Shown: positions 1 through 9,537 of the stretch, one piece after another
Layout of the letters: every line of letters begins with the position of its first letter
Position numbering within the stretch: the first letter of the stretch is position 1
From: Thalassocella blandensis
GTDB taxonomy: Bacteria; Pseudomonadota; Gammaproteobacteria; Pseudomonadales; Cellvibrionaceae
Assembly: GCA_902141825.1 (NCBI GenBank)
Contig: CABFPG010000006.1
Coordinates: 310,001 to 374,000, forward strand
Length of the DNA stretch: 64,000 nt
Direction: 5' to 3'
The notes under the pieces: generated by a model
What the model saw: only the letters and a program-made list of their open reading frames with translations
What the model was told of the DNA's origin: nothing
Databases searched by the model: none
Position numbers and translations under genes: made by a program

Positions 1-532
1 AAGAGCTGTGCGTGGATGCATGAATCACATTCTGGTCATAGCCCACTTCTTCCATAATGTCGATTTCACCAGCATTTGGCCAACCGTAATTGGTAATTGG
101 ATTTGTGCCATAGAAAAAATCATTGTCGGGGTATAACCAAAATGCCGGCCAGGTTCCCCAGCCGCCAGGCAATTTCATCCGGGCTTCAAAACGGCCATAT
201 GTCCAGGAGGCGGTAGAATTTAATCGTGCCGAAAAATATTCATTCTGACCTGTCGCAGGATTAAACCAGGCGGCCGCTTTAATTTTCAAAGTGCCATTTG
301 ACACACTGGCATTATCCAAATTGGTGGTGTAGTGCTGCCATTCATCATTGACAAAACCCGGCTCCCAGGTTTCTGGCCGCCAATTGCCATTAGGGTAGCC
401 ATTGTAGTCAAACTCATCCTGCCACACTAATTCCCATTGCTGAGCATATGACAAAGAAGTGATGAATAAAAAAATGCAAAACGACAAGATTTTAGTGATT
501 GAACGCAATGTTATAAAAGAATGAAAAGCCAT
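1..532 (-). CDS. GH16 family beta-glucanase, N-terminal part (cut by window edge)
   Basis: Reading leftward from the ATG at 532 gives at least 177 residues with no stop. A signal peptide ends near SYA-QQW at about residue 33. The mature part starts with a typical GH16 opening (WELVWQDEFDYNG) and continues through WTYGRFEARMKLP to the catalytic GEIDIMEEVG motif near the window edge. The two Glu and the Asp of this motif are the nucleophile, the acid/base and the assisting residue of the family. It should be a secreted endo-beta-1,3(4)-glucanase or laminarinase-like enzyme acting on plant, algal or fungal glucan. The C-terminus, and any binding module there, lies outside the window. It is transcribed in the same direction as the AraC gene, about 250 bp away. 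The exact substrate cannot be assigned. Confidence 0.9.
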   Translation of the reverse strand, partial: MAFHSFITLRSITKILSFCIFLFITSLSYAQQWELVWQDEFDYNGYPNGNWRPETWEPGFVNDEWQHYTTNLDNASVSNGTLKIKAAAWFNPATGQNEYFSARLNSTASWTYGRFEARMKLPGGWGTWPAFWLYPDNDFFYGTNPITNYGWPNAGEIDIMEEVGYDQNVIHASTHSS

Positions 533-779
533 ATTGGGAAACTCCAGCATTCGTTATTTTGATGAAAATATTTTAAGAGGTGCACACGAACACAGGAGAG
601 CATTCGCATAAATATCAAGCAGTTGCGACTGTTGATTCCTTTGATAGTAAGAAAACCCAGGAGAAAGGTCGTTCGAGTAAGCGCGAATCAGGATATTCGT
701 ACCAACTTCGTTCAGAAATGTGATGCAGCGCGGGACAGAGGAATTACAAATTTATTTCGGATTGCAATAGAAAGACGTT

Positions 780-1613
780 TTAATATTCAGAACGCATTTG
801 CAAGGGAATATGTATTTGGCGTTTGCGGTAACGACCGGGCGCCATGCCCACTACGCGATTAAAATCGCGGTGAAAATGCGACTGATCGAAAAAGCCGGAG
901 TTTATCGCGATGTCAGCCAGACTTGCGGCGGGACTGTGCTTGAGCATTTGTCGCGCATGCCCAACGCGAATGATACGTGAATATTGCTTCAGAGTTAATC
1001 CAAGATGCTCTTGAAAGTGCCGTTCCAATTGCCTTTGTCCGACAGGCATTTGCCGCATTAAATCTTGAATTGAAAAGCTCGCTTGCATACTTTGCACATA
1101 TTGCAGCCCGAGCTTAACGCTGTGCGGTATGGAAAGCCGGGTTTTATCCAGTATACGCAACAGGGCTTTTTCAGCCTCAATGACTCTGCGCTCAAAAGTC
1201 TCCACCTGAGCTAACTGATAGTGCAAATGTTGCAGAGCAATAGGATAGTCGGCCGGAGTCAATTGCGCGATTTTATTCGCAGGAATATTAAAAATGGAAT
1301 ACACCGCACCAGGCTTGAGTAATATGCCAAAGCAGGACAACTGCCCACGAAGCGCAAGCAAACGCGAAACATCGGAGGGGCGGCTGATGGTTATTCCCGA
1401 TTGAATCTCCCCTTTATCCATGGCCAGCGCCTGCCCATAATTAAATGTCACCAGCACACTCCCGTTCGCATGCATAAACTCGTTTCGACATTGCGATATC
1501 GTGTTTGCACTAAACATTTGCCAATACCAGCTAACATAAGGGCGTAACGCCTGAGAAGCTTGTTGCCTTAAAAACGCGGCATCGGCTAAATGTGGGAGTG
1601 TTGAGGAGGTCAT
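780..1613 (-). CDS. AraC-family transcriptional regulator
   Basis: A 277-residue protein. The C-terminal 100 residues form the double helix-turn-helix of the AraC/XylS family: first HTH around LMRQMPVGQRQLERHFQEHLG, and the signature region SLADIAINSGFFDQSHFHRDFNRVVGMAPGRYR. The N-terminal 170 residues resemble the cupin-like sensor domain seen in many uncharacterised AraC proteins; no ligand can be named. It lies between the GH16 gene and a small membrane-protein gene, all on the minus strand, so it could control either a carbohydrate function or the YrhK/AhpD genes. No strong ribosome binding site is visible before the ATG at 1613. Confidence 0.9.
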   Translation of the reverse strand: MTSSTLPHLADAAFLRQQASQALRPYVSWYWQMFSANTISQCRNEFMHANGSVLVTFNYGQALAMDKGEIQSGITISRPSDVSRLLALRGQLSCFGILLKPGAVYSIFNIPANKIAQLTPADYPIALQHLHYQLAQVETFERRVIEAEKALLRILDKTRLSIPHSVKLGLQYVQSMQASFSIQDLMRQMPVGQRQLERHFQEHLGLTLKQYSRIIRVGHARQMLKHSPAASLADIAINSGFFDQSHFHRDFNRVVGMAPGRYRKRQIHIPLQMRSEY

Positions 1614-1654
1614 ATACTTTTCAGCTACAAGGCCAACAATAACACCCTATTTAA

Positions 1655-1855
1655 TCAACTCCTTTCGCTAAATACAACGTCCAATGAAGACATCAGCAGA
1701 AATACCGCAGAACCTGCGATAAAGCACCATACGCCTTCAACAGCGTACTGACTGAACGCCGGTAAAAACAAAATACTGCCTAATAAGAAAAACAGACTGG
1801 CGACTACCGACATCATGGCGCGACTTCCTGCACCGCATATTAATTTTTTTACCAT
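1655..1855 (-). CDS. Small YrhK-like inner-membrane protein
   Basis: A 66-residue protein with two predicted transmembrane stretches (about residues 14-34 and 40-60) joined by a short loop containing FSQYAVEGVW. The pattern of Gly/Ser-rich helices with an LFxLGSxLFL segment resembles the YrhK family, whose function is unknown. An AAAGG stretch lies about 7 nt before the ATG and supports the start. It is 44 nt downstream of the AhpD-like gene on the same strand and may be cotranscribed with it and with the AraC gene. The family call is by eye and moderate. Confidence 0.6.
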   Translation of the reverse strand: MVKKLICGAGSRAMMSVVASLFFLLGSILFLPAFSQYAVEGVWCFIAGSAVFLLMSSLDVVFSERS

Positions 1856-1899
1856 TTTAAAACCTTTCGCTCATTCCTTTTTTAAATTGAGAACTGCTG

Positions 1900-2376
1900 T
1901 TATGCAAAGGAGACTTTGTCCAGCCCGAACGCTTTATCTGCGGAGCCAGGCACACTTTGGAAAGCAACACCGAGACGATTCCAGCCATTAATGACTGAGA
2001 TTAGAAATGTCAGGCAGGAAATTTCTCTTTCGTCATACATGGAACACATTTTAGTATAGATCTCATCTGAGACTCCGCGGCCATCCAGAGAGGTAAGCGT
2101 CTCCGTCCACAGCAGTGCCAGCTTTTCTTTTTCATCAAATAAGGGGGACTCTCGCCAAATTGCCACATGATGAATCTTCAATCCGTCAACACCTTCCAAC
2201 TTGGCTTCTTTAATATGCATATCCACGCAGAATGCGCAGCCATTCAGTTGCGATGCACGAAGTGTTACAAGACTGGAAAGTGCTTTGGGTAATGTGGATT
2301 TAATCAAGGTATCCAGTTTTAAATACTGCTCAAATAATTCCCCGGCATGAAAGGTATAATCTACTCGTTGCGACAT
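1900..2376 (-). CDS. AhpD-like carboxymuconolactone decarboxylase family protein
   Basis: A 158-residue protein of the AhpD/CMD fold. The redox motif C47-x2-C50-x3-H54 (NGCAFCVDMHIKEA) matches the peroxidase-type CxxCxxxH site of this family, so a thiol peroxidase or alkylhydroperoxidase-like activity is likely. The start is set at 2376 because an AGAGG ribosome binding site lies 7 nt upstream. Reading can be extended to an ATG at 2484, but that extension has no family similarity and the ATG at 2382 is too close to the ribosome binding site. It probably leads a small minus-strand unit with the YrhK-like and AraC genes. Confidence 0.88.
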   Translation of the reverse strand: MSQRVDYTFHAGELFEQYLKLDTLIKSTLPKALSSLVTLRASQLNGCAFCVDMHIKEAKLEGVDGLKIHHVAIWRESPLFDEKEKLALLWTETLTSLDGRGVSDEIYTKMCSMYDEREISCLTFLISVINGWNRLGVAFQSVPGSADKAFGLDKVSFA

Positions 2377-2843
2377 GGTCATTCCTCTATAACTCGATTC
2401 ACAGGTACACATATGTGTCTGATGAAAAATATACCTGTTTACCTGCATCGGTATCTTGTACGTTTTCGACATCCTCCGGTCCATCGAATTGAGCGTCTTT
2501 AGCCAGCCCTATAAAAGTCTTGTGTTGCATCGCTCTCGAAACACCAGCATGTAGCCCGCCTATGCCAGCGATACGCTGAATTACAAGTCAGCCTGAGAAA
2601 CTGACGATTGTAGGAAGTTTGCGGCCCTAATGATTAAAATTCACCCGACTTGAAGGCTTTTACGGCCAAGTTAGTAGCGCGCAAAGTGACACACCGCAGG
2701 GAAAACGTCTTCCTTCATTTGCTATATTGAGATTCCCGCCGACATCCCCCCATGCTTTTAGCTTGTCGCGGGTGGCGACGCCTGGTGGGAGACTGCCAGT
2801 ACTGCCTTTCCTTCAACGTCAAGATCCGCTAGAGATTACCATT
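2377..2843. other. Intergenic region between divergent AhpD-like and GH43 genes
   Basis: 467 bp without a supported gene. It must hold the promoters of both divergent units. A short inverted repeat (GTCAG...CTGAC) lies at about 2587-2606. Open reading can be extended into both edges but lacks coding similarity. No recognisable operator was found. Confidence 0.5.
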
Positions 2844-5645
2844 ATGAAAACCCATCTACTTTTGCTGCTGGCGATATGCATCGCCCCTGTATTTTTCAGT
2901 TCAAACATCAACGCCCAAACCGTGCAAAATCCTCGATCCCTGCCACAAGAGTGGGAAGGTTACGGCATTGGAGACCCCTATCTCCTGAAATATCGTGGCA
3001 AGTACTGGCTGTATTGCAGCACACGAGACGACTCAATCGGCGTAAAAGCCTGGAGCAGTTGGGACTTAAGTTCGTGGCAATATGAAGGTTTAGTGGCCAC
3101 CGATCCCATTACACAAGGGGCTTACGCTCCAGAAGTTATTTATTACAAAGGCATGTTTTACATGTACACCTCCCCGAAAGGCGATGGACATTTTATATTG
3201 AGCAGCGAAAGTCCAGCCGGCCCTTTCACAGTCGCAAGTGGAAACCTGGGGCTTTCTATTGATGGCAATGTATTTACTGACGATGACGGAAGTCTGTTCT
3301 TTACCTATGCCGGTATCCGAGGCAAAAGCATGAGTGGACCGCTAGCCATCGACGGCCCGGAAGTTCCTGCCATGGCCAATCTAAATGGCTGGACAGAAGG
3401 CTCCACTATTTTCAAACGTAACGGCACCTACTATTTAACTTACACAGGTAATCATGTGTTTAGTAATGGATATCGCGTTCACTATGCTACCGCCGATGCA
3501 CCACTTGGGCCGTATACAGAGTCGAACCAAGGTCCTGTTGTATTACATTCGGAAGGTAATTTTCGTGGGCTGGGGCACAGTGGTTCGGTACGCGGACCTG
3601 ACTTGGATACCTGGTACATCGCCTATCACAATCTGGATTCACGACATGCGCAACGTGGCTGGCCAATCCGCTATTTAAATATTGATCCTCACGGATTTAA
3701 CGGGAAAAAACTATTGGTATATGGCCCCACCAACTGGTCTCAGGAAGCACCTAAACTGCCCCACTTTTACGATCGTTTTAATCGCACTGAAATAGGTAAC
3801 AACTGGAGCAATGTCGGTGGCGGCCATTGGGGTATCTATAATCAGGAATTAATGTGGCAGGATCAAACAGGCTTACAAAACTGGGTCAGTCAAATTTCCA
3901 GCGCACAAACTGCCGATAATTTTACTGCCGAATTTAACATGAAAGAAATGGCACGCGGTGGGGATAATGCTCGCTTCGGTGCAATTTTTGGTTATCGCGA
4001 CAATGCCAATTTTGGGCGTGCGGTTTTCAGCAGTTTTAATAACGCAATAGAAGTTCAAATCATCTCCGGTGGAATCACGACACACTCCAGCAGTATCCCT
4101 CTGCTGGCAGGTTGGCCCTACCGAAAATGGCAAGCTATTCGGGTAGAAAAGCACGGGAGCCTGTTGAATGTTTACGTGAATGACATGCTCAAATTTTCAC
4201 AGAATGTCACTCAGCTAAGCGGCGGAAGAATTGGGGTCACGGCATTGAATGATCATGCTGATTTTGGTTACACCGCATTTAGTAATTTCTCCGATGGCAG
4301 CGGTATATTTGATTTTCATAAACCCGTCCCCGGTACCATTGAAGCAGTGCATTTTAATTCCTCACCCACAGACCATTACGATACCTCAGCAGACAATATT
4401 GGAGGCCAATATCGCACAGGCAATGTGGATATTCGAGAGAACCCCGAAGGCGGTTTCAATGTGGGCTGGAACGCAAGCGGCGAATGGTATCGCTACAATA
4501 TCAATGTTAAAAGCAACGGTTTGTACCACCTGGGGCTGCGCTACGCTACAACGTTCACTACCTCCAAAGTTCGCTTTCTGGTGGATGGCACAGAAGTGAC
4601 AGGAGTGATTGACCTGGCTTCCACCGAAGGATGGAATAACTGGAAAACACACATTATTCAAGATGTCAGGTTAACAGAAGGCTTTCACACCTTAACCATG
4701 GAAACCATTGAAGGTGAGTTTGATTTCGCTAGCTTTACATTTACTGCTGCAGCACAGGAAAATAATGTTACGGATAATTTTGATTCCGGATTTTCTTCTG
4801 CCTGGAATTATTCAGACGGTAATTGGCTTGCCCAAAATGGCAACGTGGGTTTGAACGGTTGGGGTAAGAGAACGCTAGGCAATATCGGCTGGACGGATTA
4901 CACGGTAGAAATGGATATGCAAGTGCCCTCGCAAGGAAACGCAGGGTTAATTGTTCGCGTACAAAACCCTTCAACAGGTGGAGCAGGAAATGATCCTCAA
5001 CTGGGAACAGATTTTTATCAGGGCTATTATATTTCGCTGCAAACTGGCGGCCTGATACTGGGAAAACAGAACTACAGCTGGCAACTTCTAGCCTCCTCAA
5101 CAAATCGCAGTTTTAATGCGGGCCAGTGGTACAAATTGCGTGTTGTCGTCAATGGCGGCACTATTCAGGCATTTGTGAATGACATGAATACACCTGTTCT
5201 GCAATATGTCGATAATGATCCATTTATTGCAGGTAAAGTTGGCATTCGCGGTTTTAACATGGCCAATACAAGTCGCTTCGATAATTTCCTGGTATCACCA
5301 CTTAATCGAAATGGTAGTTCTTCATCAAGCAGTTCTTCATCAAGCAGTTCTTCATCAAGCAGTTCTTCATCAAGCAGTTCGTCATCAAGTAGTTCTTCAT
5401 CAAGCAGTTCGTCATCAAGTAGTTCTTCAAGCAGTTCGTCCTCCAGTAGTTCTTCTGGTGGCGCTTGTGCCGGGGTCACTCAGTATATTGATGGCAGCAC
5501 TTACAATACCGGCGCGTCGGTACAAAATGCTGGTGGAATATTTCGCTGTGATGTGGGCGGCTGGTGCAGCATTGGCGGTCCATATGCCCCCGGTGTTGGT
5601 TGGGCCTGGACTTACGCCTGGTCACAAACGGGGAACTGTCCATAA
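2844..5645 (+). CDS. Secreted multi-domain GH43 glycosidase with CBM6, poly-Ser linker and CBM5/12-like domain
   Basis: A 933-residue exported enzyme. The signal peptide ends near NINA-QT. Domain order by eye: GH43 five-bladed propeller (about 25-305) with the base Asp in GIGDPYLLK and the acid Glu in WTEGSTIFK; a concanavalin-like jelly roll (about 310-475); a CBM6 (about 480-620); a second jelly roll (about 625-815); 47 consecutive Ser (825-871); and a C-terminal Cys-containing module of about 60 residues with GWCS and AWTYAW motifs resembling CBM5/12 binding domains. It probably cuts arabinose- or xylose-containing hemicellulose side chains or a related beta-glycan. The start at 2844 gives the signal peptide; upstream reading from a TTG at 2727 does not. 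Poly-Ser linkers are typical of Cellvibrio and Saccharophagus secreted enzymes. Confidence 0.92.
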   Translation: MKTHLLLLLAICIAPVFFSSNINAQTVQNPRSLPQEWEGYGIGDPYLLKYRGKYWLYCSTRDDSIGVKAWSSWDLSSWQYEGLVATDPITQGAYAPEVIYYKGMFYMYTSPKGDGHFILSSESPAGPFTVASGNLGLSIDGNVFTDDDGSLFFTYAGIRGKSMSGPLAIDGPEVPAMANLNGWTEGSTIFKRNGTYYLTYTGNHVFSNGYRVHYATADAPLGPYTESNQGPVVLHSEGNFRGLGHSGSVRGPDLDTWYIAYHNLDSRHAQRGWPIRYLNIDPHGFNGKKLLVYGPTNWSQEAPKLPHFYDRFNRTEIGNNWSNVGGGHWGIYNQELMWQDQTGLQNWVSQISSAQTADNFTAEFNMKEMARGGDNARFGAIFGYRDNANFGRAVFSSFNNAIEVQIISGGITTHSSSIPLLAGWPYRKWQAIRVEKHGSLLNVYVNDMLKFSQNVTQLSGGRIGVTALNDHADFGYTAFSNFSDGSGIFDFHKPVPGTIEAVHFNSSPTDHYDTSADNIGGQYRTGNVDIRENPEGGFNVGWNASGEWYRYNINVKSNGLYHLGLRYATTFTTSKVRFLVDGTEVTGVIDLASTEGWNNWKTHIIQDVRLTEGFHTLTMETIEGEFDFASFTFTAAAQENNVTDNFDSGFSSAWNYSDGNWLAQNGNVGLNGWGKRTLGNIGWTDYTVEMDMQVPSQGNAGLIVRVQNPSTGGAGNDPQLGTDFYQGYYISLQTGGLILGKQNYSWQLLASSTNRSFNAGQWYKLRVVVNGGTIQAFVNDMNTPVLQYVDNDPFIAGKVGIRGFNMANTSRFDNFLVSPLNRNGSSSSSSSSSSSSSSSSSSSSSSSSSSSSSSSSSSSSSSSSSSSSSSSGGACAGVTQYIDGSTYNTGASVQNAGGIFRCDVGGWCSIGGPYAPGVGWAWTYAWSQTGNCP
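5316..5456 (+). repeat. In-frame 15-bp serine-codon repeat (poly-Ser linker)
   Basis: About 141 bp of Ser codons only, built on a 15-bp unit (AGTTCTTCATCAAGC) repeated with increasing variation, encoding 47 Ser. It links the second jelly roll to the C-terminal binding module of the GH43 protein. The antisense frame is open and acidic, but is only a shadow of this repeat. Confidence 0.95.
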
Positions 5646-5714
5646 AACTCACTTGTTCATGCCGTGGTTTGAATGCCGATTAAACATTTCAAGCCCGAGT
5701 TCAGCATGCCATGC

Positions 5715-5750
5715 AAAAGAGTAAACCTGTGAGCGGGTTTACTCTTTTTT
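5715..5750. terminator. Bidirectional intrinsic terminator
   Basis: A perfect 13-bp stem (5715-5727 with 5736-5748) with an 8-nt loop. It ends in T-rich sequence on the plus strand and A4 on the other side. It lies between the convergent GH43 and SDR genes and can serve both. Confidence 0.9.
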
Positions 5751-5753
5751 ATT

Positions 5754-6449
5754 CTATTCCAATTCGACCATTGGTCGAAACGTCAACTCATGAACCACGA
5801 CATCTGCCGGGTTGGTTAACAGTTGTGTAATCATATAAGCCACGCTCTCCGCTTGCATATATTGTGGCCTGGCTTGCGCACGAAACGCGGTGTTGACACC
5901 GCCAGGATACACGGCCGTTACTTTTATGCCGTTGGGCTGAGCCTCTTTCATCAACACACCATTCAAGCCGTCCAGACCACTTTTCATTGCGGTATAGATG
6001 CCCATGGTCTCGTTAATTCTTTTCGCAACTGTACTGATCACATTGATAATATACCCCTGCTTGCGTGGCAGCATATGCTTTAAGGCTTCTCGACACAGCA
6101 GGTAAGGCGCACGCAGATTTACCGCGTACTGAGCATCAAACTCCTGCAAAGTTGTTTCAACTAATGGCGACTTTCGCGAATTAAACCCGGCATTATTAAT
6201 CACCACATCCACATGACCAAGAACCTGTTCAGCTTGTTTAAACAGTGCAACAACAGCATCAGCTTCCTGTAAATCATAAACTGCCACAGTACATTGCGTT
6301 TCATCCTGCAGCTGCGCCAGGCTATTCGCATCGCGACCAGTGGCAAACACTTTATAGCCCATATCGCATAATCGTTTAACTGTCGCTTTTCCAATCCCTC
6401 GGCTCGCACCGGTGACTAACGCCGTCTTCGATGATTGGTTGGTTTGCAT
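5754..6449 (-). CDS. Short-chain dehydrogenase/reductase (SDR)
   Basis: A 231-residue classical SDR. It has the cofactor motif TGASRGIG (13-20), NNAG (85-88), and the catalytic Ser139, Tyr152 and Lys156 (YTAMK). An Arg in TGRD at the end of beta-2 suggests NADP(H) use. The length is typical of the family. It is a cytoplasmic oxidoreductase of unknown substrate. It is a lone gene between the GH43 terminator and a tandem repeat. Confidence 0.92.
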   Translation of the reverse strand: MQTNQSSKTALVTGASRGIGKATVKRLCDMGYKVFATGRDANSLAQLQDETQCTVAVYDLQEADAVVALFKQAEQVLGHVDVVINNAGFNSRKSPLVETTLQEFDAQYAVNLRAPYLLCREALKHMLPRKQGYIINVISTVAKRINETMGIYTAMKSGLDGLNGVLMKEAQPNGIKVTAVYPGGVNTAFRAQARPQYMQAESVAYMITQLLTNPADVVVHELTFRPMVELE

Positions 6450-6601
6450 GTGCGCCCCCTCTTGTCAAAATAAAATGTCATACTGCTTATGTCAGATGAA
6501 AATTCTACGCGAAGAGTACCAGACGAGACGCGGAGTAAGTGGCCAATTCACATACGCAGAAGCGGTTTTTTTATTTATATGAAAAAAATCACCTTTCTAT
6601 G

Positions 6602-6657
6602 TTAATCCCATACGGTTAATCCCATACGGTTAATCCCATACGGTTAATCCCATACGG
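6602..6657. repeat. Perfect 4 x 14-bp tandem repeat
   Basis: Four exact copies of TTAATCCCATACGG in the gap between the SDR start and the TonB receptor stop. It does not code for anything recognised. It belongs to a class of 13-16 bp intergenic tandem repeats seen at several other places in the window. Confidence 0.97.
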
Positions 6658-6708
6658 GCCAACATAAAAAGGTGAGTAACGCCAAGGGGGAAACTCAATG
6701 ATGGCGGT

Positions 6709-9537
6709 TTAAAAACTTGCGCGGATGCCCAAACTGATTCGACGGCCCGATATTTCGTACATCGTAGGGAAGCGTGGGTCCATGGTGTACCCCTTAGTGA
6801 CTTCCTCCGTGATATTAATACCCTGCAAAGTACATTTCACAGACTCAGATATTCGATAGCCCAGGGAGAAATCAACCTGACCATAATCATCGCGGTAAAC
6901 TGGGTACATATCTCGATCAATTCTCTCCACATACTTGTCCTTATAGTTATATGAGATTCTTGCATCGAAGCTTGCATTCTCATAATAAACGGTCAGGTTA
7001 TAGGTGTTTTCTGCCAGCCCTTCCGGCGCAGTCGTAATGCCAAGATCAGACTCTCCGGTCAAAGAATTATCCAGCTTGGTATAATTGGCATTTACACCAA
7101 AACCTTGCAATGCACTGTGCCATTTATCCAAAGGAAACTGCGCGACAAGTTCCAGTCCTGTTACCTCGTATGACCCTTCCGCATTAATTTTTTGATAAAC
7201 CTCAAAATCATACACGCCATCAAGCGTTCCATTGTCATTATATTTCGTCACATCCGGCACTAAACCAGTCAGTGACTCTCTGACGACACCTTCAATATCT
7301 TTGGAGAAATACGATGCAGAAAGAATACCGCCTTCTTCCAAATAATACTCCAGCCCCAACTCCCATTGATCGGCGTAAGTTGGTTGCAGATCCGGGTTAC
7401 CATCTCGGTATTTAAAATCATTCAAGCTCACCGTACGCTTGTAAGCAATATCAGCTAAGGCAGGACGCATTAATGTTTCTGACATAGCGCCACGCACCAT
7501 AATCTGGTCCGTGATTTCGCTAGTAAAATTAATACTGGGCAAGACATCCGTATAGCTACCCGATTTGGAGATAGGCGCAGAAGTATAACCAGTAGAACCA
7601 TCACTGTTCTGTACCTGGTGGTATCCAAATGAATTAACGGATGTATCGACGTAGCGCGCTCCAACATTAATATGCGTCGGCTTGCTCGCCACATCAAAAT
7701 TAAAATCGATCATGGCATAAGCGCTCAGCACCTCTTCATCGACTTTGTAATATTGATCCGGAGCAAAGTCGACATGGAAACCATCGTAACGGAAAGTGTT
7801 GCGCGCATAGGCATTCGATACCTGCGACCAACTTGGACTGTAAGAGAGCTCTGGTAAATATGCACCGCCCGGCACCAGATCGGCAATGGGGGTTAATTCA
7901 CTGTCTAACAATGTTCGTGTACCCGCCCAACTGCTGTCTCCTTCACTGGGGCCTTTTACCTGTTGCGTCCCTTCGTCTCGCTGCTTGGATTTATCGGTGT
8001 AGCGAAGCCCAAACTGCACCTGACTTAATCCCGGCACGTTAGTGGAAATCACTTCACGCGCAAAATCAATCTGTGCAGCGTATTTATCGTCACTGATCTC
8101 TTCACGTACAACTTCATAAAAATCGAACAAATATTTGTCCGGTGCGTTGTACATATCGATAGTATCCGGATTATCACTCGGTATCGTTTCACCGCCTTGA
8201 GATGTGAATCGCGTGCGAGAAGGCGCATATGCCGTATGTTTCAAATTCGTTCTTTCCGCTGACTTTTCCGCGCCAGAGTAACCAAGTAAGCCTTCCACTT
8301 CCCAATTGCCGAATTGCCACTCCAAATCAATACTGAATTGACTGTAATCCGTCTGAGAGGAATTTTCTTTACTCAAAAACTCGTGCTGCGTCAAAGCATA
8401 GGAAGTGTCAGTCAACACTGTCACGCCGTAAGCCGATAAGGTTGTGTTGTCAAAGTCATGTATTTGTTCCAAGGTACTCGGACTAGACGCTGAATAGGCC
8501 GCAGCATCATACTCATCTTCATGAGCATCGTAGCTGCCGAACATCGCATCAAATGTTAATGAAAATTCGTTAGATGGCTTAAATTGCACAGAAGCGGTTG
8601 CGCCCCATTTTTCCTGCTCATTCAAATACGCACGATCACCAGCCTTATTGATAAACACGACGCGTCCAGTTTCATTGGTATCAAACCGATCTTGTATAAC
8701 AATGCCAGTATCACGCTCTAAGACACTTGCAGCCTGATCTGATTGTGCCTGAGCAGATTCGGAACCGGACTTTTCTAACCAGCGGGATAAAGGTCTAAAA
8801 TCAACCCCCGAATTGGCATCAGTTCTATTGGTTCGCTCTGATCGTGCAAACGAAAACAATGCCCCCCAATCACCGAAGGTATCACTGGCAAGTAAGGCAA
8901 ATTTTGGATCGGTTTCTTCAGATATGGAATTGTATGCAGCTTCGCCTGAAACGATGATTTTTCGCTGAGTGAAATCAAATGGCCGAGCCGTGCGAATATC
9001 TACAGAACCAGCAATGCCACCCTCTTCATCCGCTGCAGTTGGGGACTTTTGAACAACGACACTTTGAATTATTTCGGAAGCAAAAATATCAAACTCAACA
9101 TCACGTCCACCACTGCCCGAGGCCGTAGACACATTGTTAATTGAAACATGCGTAAACTCAGTGGGCAGACCACGCACATTGACTTTACTTCCTAAGCCCT
9201 TGTTACGCTCAATCGTCACACCGGGTACTCGCTGCAGTGCTTCCGCCAGATTTTGTTCAGGAAACTCTGCAATATCTGCAGCAACAATAGAGTCGGAAAA
9301 TCCAACATTGTTGCGTTTGATATCAACCGCCTGCTCCAGACTTCTAACGTAACTGCCCGTCACCACAACTGTTTCAATGGTTTGTTCGCTAGCGGCGGTT
9401 GTTGTCTTATCCCTATCCTCCACCTCGGCCATAGTGTTCATGGAAACAAAACCCAGACCAAGCACAATGTGCTGAATGCAGAGGCTAAGATATTTTTTTT
9501 GCGGTTTCCCTGCGACATGAGAAGAATAGTTGTTCAA
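6709..9537 (-). CDS. TonB-dependent outer-membrane receptor
   Basis: A 942-residue protein with an N-terminal export segment, a plug domain (about 50-210, with TVVVTGSYVRS at its start, then LAEALQRVPGVTIERNKG and VNVRGLPTEFTHVSINN) and a large beta-barrel ending in the aromatic C-terminal strand SLGIRASF. It belongs to the large carbohydrate-type TonB receptors of Cellvibrio, Xanthomonas and Caulobacter relatives, and probably imports oligosaccharides across the outer membrane using TonB energy. The start appears to be a TTG at 9537, with an AGGGG ribosome binding site about 8 nt upstream. No inner-membrane transporter or TonB/ExbBD gene is adjacent, so its ligand is unknown. Confidence 0.92.
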   Translation of the reverse strand: MNNYSSHVAGKPQKKYLSLCIQHIVLGLGFVSMNTMAEVEDRDKTTTAASEQTIETVVVTGSYVRSLEQAVDIKRNNVGFSDSIVAADIAEFPEQNLAEALQRVPGVTIERNKGLGSKVNVRGLPTEFTHVSINNVSTASGSGGRDVEFDIFASEIIQSVVVQKSPTAADEEGGIAGSVDIRTARPFDFTQRKIIVSGEAAYNSISEETDPKFALLASDTFGDWGALFSFARSERTNRTDANSGVDFRPLSRWLEKSGSESAQAQSDQAASVLERDTGIVIQDRFDTNETGRVVFINKAGDRAYLNEQEKWGATASVQFKPSNEFSLTFDAMFGSYDAHEDEYDAAAYSASSPSTLEQIHDFDNTTLSAYGVTVLTDTSYALTQHEFLSKENSSQTDYSQFSIDLEWQFGNWEVEGLLGYSGAEKSAERTNLKHTAYAPSRTRFTSQGGETIPSDNPDTIDMYNAPDKYLFDFYEVVREEISDDKYAAQIDFAREVISTNVPGLSQVQFGLRYTDKSKQRDEGTQQVKGPSEGDSSWAGTRTLLDSELTPIADLVPGGAYLPELSYSPSWSQVSNAYARNTFRYDGFHVDFAPDQYYKVDEEVLSAYAMIDFNFDVASKPTHINVGARYVDTSVNSFGYHQVQNSDGSTGYTSAPISKSGSYTDVLPSINFTSEITDQIMVRGAMSETLMRPALADIAYKRTVSLNDFKYRDGNPDLQPTYADQWELGLEYYLEEGGILSASYFSKDIEGVVRESLTGLVPDVTKYNDNGTLDGVYDFEVYQKINAEGSYEVTGLELVAQFPLDKWHSALQGFGVNANYTKLDNSLTGESDLGITTAPEGLAENTYNLTVYYENASFDARISYNYKDKYVERIDRDMYPVYRDDYGQVDFSLGYRISESVKCTLQGINITEEVTKGYTMDPRFPTMYEISGRRISLGIRASF

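Noticed and set aside
5165-5479. Acidic open frame antisense to the GH43 linker
   Set aside because: Its Glu/Asp/Leu pattern is only the reverse complement of the serine-codon repeat; no start signal of its own.
6602-6657. CRISPR-like array
   Set aside because: Directly adjoining 14-bp units without spacers and no cas genes; simple tandem repeat. The same holds for the other repeat loci.
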